From positions 32,719 to 96,718 of the forward strand of contig JAFGNN010000001.1 of assembly GCA_016926955.1 (NCBI GenBank): DNA of 64,000 nucleotides. Reading direction: 5' to 3'. This stretch comes from Spirochaetales bacterium (lineage in GTDB: Bacteria; Spirochaetota; Spirochaetia; Treponematales; UBA12059). The notes beneath the pieces were generated by a model. The model was not told where the DNA came from. It did no database searches and was given only the letters and a program-made list of their open reading frames with translations. Positions 62,468-64,000 of the stretch are shown piece by piece (position 1 is the first letter of the stretch; every line of letters begins with the position of its first letter). A program made the position numbers and the translations under genes.

Positions 62468-64000
<1,533 letters not shown>

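Overview
The window is a 64 kb piece of a high-GC (about 70% by eye) chromosome from an anaerobic or micro-oxic diderm bacterium. Outer-membrane and periplasmic features (autotransporter barrel, many lipoproteins, alpha-2-macroglobulin with PBP1C) show two membranes. A PilZ protein of the N-terminal-extension plus PilZ type, a GerMN protein, FMN-binding repeat proteins and an [FeFe] hydrogenase together suggest a spirochaete-like lineage (Spirochaetota), but no 16S rRNA or other marker is present, so this is an inference of moderate confidence. There are no rRNA or tRNA genes, prophage, transposase or CRISPR array that I can see. Both ends cut genes: an autotransporter at the left and DnaE at the right.

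Layout. 1-5.4 kb: autotransporter fragment and two lipoproteins. 5.4-16.3 kb: a binding-protein-fused histidine kinase, a class III nucleotide cyclase, a tRNA-dihydrouridine synthase, GerMN, TPR and PilZ proteins, a PfkB kinase and an ornithine/lysine-type decarboxylase. 16.4-23.5 kb: RlpA-SPOR protein, aminotransferase, CBM48 mini-protein, double FMN-binding protein, P5C dehydrogenase, LytM peptidase and a TPR-like protein. 23.5-27.0 kb (minus): a tight four-gene unit tatA-tatC-DUF362-polyferredoxin, in which the Tat translocase is coupled to its apparent iron-sulfur substrates. 27.1-39.9 kb: ABC exporter, HerA-like ATPase, MFS transporter and assorted small enzymes and envelope proteins. 40-50.1 kb: a Cache-type histidine kinase, then pbpC and a giant alpha-2-macroglobulin on the minus strand. 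50.2-51.9 kb: adenylate kinase and a NadD-like nucleotidyltransferase. 52.1-57.7 kb: a three-gene [FeFe] hydrogenase operon whose flavin subunit is fused to a complete GltD/NfnB-type NADPH oxidoreductase. 57.8-64 kb: HAD phosphatase, clostripain-type lipoprotein, FAH-family hydrolase and dnaE, separated by long repeat-rich spacers.

How the genes work together. The hydrogenase operon is the metabolic centrepiece: the predicted complex links H2, ferredoxin, NAD(H) and, through the fused module, NADP(H). The Tat unit and the double FMN-binding protein suggest additional redox chemistry at or outside the cytoplasmic membrane. Envelope maintenance is represented by RlpA, LytM, PBP1C and alpha-2-macroglobulin; signalling by two orphan histidine kinases, a nucleotide cyclase and a c-di-GMP receptor.

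Non-coding structure. At least five families of short repeats are scattered through the spacers. These are a CCACGGAG-arm inverted element, a 19-nt GGTGTCACGAAGCTTCCGG motif sitting just after genes, a roughly 140-bp GC-rich element, and two repeat families in the 58.5-61.4 kb spacers. Several genes have a -10 box only 5-8 nt before the start codon and no Shine-Dalgarno, which suggests leaderless mRNAs.
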